Source: Candidatus Solirubrobacter pratensis
Lineage (GTDB): Bacteria; Actinomycetota; Thermoleophilia; Solirubrobacterales; Solirubrobacteraceae
Direction: 5' to 3'
Assembly (NCBI RefSeq): GCF_000425945.1
Contig: NZ_AUEK01000008.1
Coordinates: forward strand, 310,001-374,000
DNA length: 64,000 bases
In this document: positions 63,352 to 64,000 of the stretch, piece after piece
Layout: every line of letters begins with the position of its first letter
How positions within the stretch are numbered: the stretch's first letter is position 1
Program-made: the position numbers and the translations under genes
The notes under the pieces: model-generated
What the model was told of the DNA's origin: nothing
The model's input: only the letters and a program-made list of their open reading frames with translations
The model's database searches: none

Positions 63352-64000
63352 TTGATCGACCTGCACTGCCACGCGCTGCCGGGCGTCGACGACGGGCCTG
63401 CGCAGCAGGCCGGCGCGCTCGCGCTGCTGCGCGCGGCGGCGGCCGGCGGCACGCGCACCGTCGTCGCCACGCCGCACGTCTCGCCGCGCTATCGCACGTC
63501 GCCGGAGACGATCGACGCCGGCGTGGCGGGGATGCGCGCCGCGCTCGCGGCTGAGCGCGTCGAGCTCGAGCTGCTCGGGGGGGCGGAGGTGGCGATGGAG
63601 CTCGCGCTCGAGCTGCCCGACGCCGTTCTGCGGCAGCTGACGCTCGGGGACTCGTCGTGCCTGCTGCTCGAGTCGCCGCTCGCGCCCGCCGTCGGCCCCG
63701 TGTTCGAGCGCTGCGTCGCGGAGCTGCAGCAGCGCGGCTACCGGATCCTGCTCGCCCACCCGGAGCGCGCGCCGGCCTTCCTCTCCCGCCCGCAGCGCCT
63801 GCAGGCGCTGGTCGAGGGCGGCGCGTTGTGCTCGATCACCGCTTCCTCGCTCGACGGGCGCTTCGGCGCGGCGGCACGCTGGTATGCGCTCGAATTGCTT
63901 CGCGACGGGCTCGTGCACAGCGTCGATTCCGACGCGCATGACGCGATCGGCCGCCCGCCCGGGCTGACGGCCGGTCTCACGGCAGCCGCCGAGACGCTGC
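63352..64000 (+). CDS. CpsB/CapC-type tyrosine-protein phosphatase (partial)
   Basis: The PHP-fold phosphatase begins just after the transferase stop and runs off the right edge (about 216 codons seen). Motifs are IDLHCHALPGVDDGP (metal ligands), TVVATPHVSPRYRTS, and RILLAHPERAPAFL; further on, HSVDSDAHDAIGRPPG. CpsB-type enzymes dephosphorylate the BY-kinase that controls capsule export. The TTG start at 63352 abuts the upstream TGA, so translation is coupled. Confidence 0.85.
   Translation, partial: MIDLHCHALPGVDDGPAQQAGALALLRAAAAGGTRTVVATPHVSPRYRTSPETIDAGVAGMRAALAAERVELELLGGAEVAMELALELPDAVLRQLTLGDSSCLLLESPLAPAVGPVFERCVAELQQRGYRILLAHPERAPAFLSRPQRLQALVEGGALCSITASSLDGRFGAAARWYALELLRDGLVHSVDSDAHDAIGRPPGLTAGLTAAAETL

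Overview
This is a very GC-rich, gene-dense bacterial window, most likely from an actinobacterium of the Solirubrobacterales/Thermoleophilia type. That placement is an inference from several signs: strong GC codon bias, a mycofactocin-associated redox operon, a Bacillus-like large SRP RNA, a metG-tatD-rsmA-ispE gene order, a membrane-anchorless type succinate dehydrogenase, and many secreted Ala/Pro-rich proteins. I see no tRNA, rRNA, CRISPR array or intact insertion sequence. Genes are commonly coupled by 4-bp ATGA or GTGA overlaps. Many operon-leading genes have a TANNNT -10 box only 6-9 bases before the start codon, so leaderless transcription looks frequent.

Layout: 1-6618 is mostly a minus-strand housekeeping run (DedA/PAP2, ispE, rsmA, tatD, metG, LysE exporter, M23 peptidase). 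6698-8757 is a plus-strand cassette (small ORF, lipoprotein, glutathionylspermidine-synthase-like ATP-grasp enzyme, DUF350 membrane protein) resembling the enterobacterial ygiBC/yjfLMC sets. 8754-10525 is a gene graveyard with remnants of a TetR regulator, an ABC-2 permease (two separated pieces) and a methyltransferase, plus repeats and a long hairpin. 10522-19489 holds an MFS transporter, rsmI, a ROK kinase, an LCP cell-wall ligase, two acyl-CoA dehydrogenases, an EamA transporter, an FmdB zinc ribbon and glycyl-tRNA synthetase. 19515-23138 holds an R2-like diiron oxidase fused to SCP2, then a secreted cupredoxin, a two-domain multicopper oxidase and a second cupredoxin.

24240-35065: a divergent protease/M23 pair and a small membrane protein are followed by a six-gene minus-strand operon. 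It encodes ETF beta, FixX, FixC, ETF alpha and two FadH/OYE-type oxidoreductases, and a divergent MftR-like TetR regulator lies across a palindromic operator. This is the electron-transfer side of a mycofactocin system, but no mftABCDEF core gene is in view. An O-methyltransferase and an aldo/keto reductase follow. 35163-40805 carries a small membrane protein, Lon, Hsp20, an EAL phosphodiesterase, a metallo-beta-lactamase-fold hydrolase and a Cys-rich small protein.

41022-51314: an NAD-binding epimerase-like protein with a SRPBCC partner, a coiled-coil/AT-hook/winged-helix DNA-binding protein, mdh, a site-2 protease with CBS domains, sdhA-sdhB-sdhE, asd and lysC. Malate dehydrogenase and an Sdh lacking SdhC/D place TCA-cycle enzymes close together. 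51477-58337: three secreted or membrane-anchored proteins, recR, ybaB and dnaX (one recombination/replication operon), and a polytopic glycosyltransferase-like protein. 58441-64000: the 271-nt SRP RNA, an ECF sigma factor divergent from an LPXTG-type membrane protein, and a surface-polysaccharide group (O-antigen ligase-like protein, initiating sugar-phosphate transferase, start of a CpsB/CapC phosphatase). Coordinates were read by eye; small sites could be off by a base.
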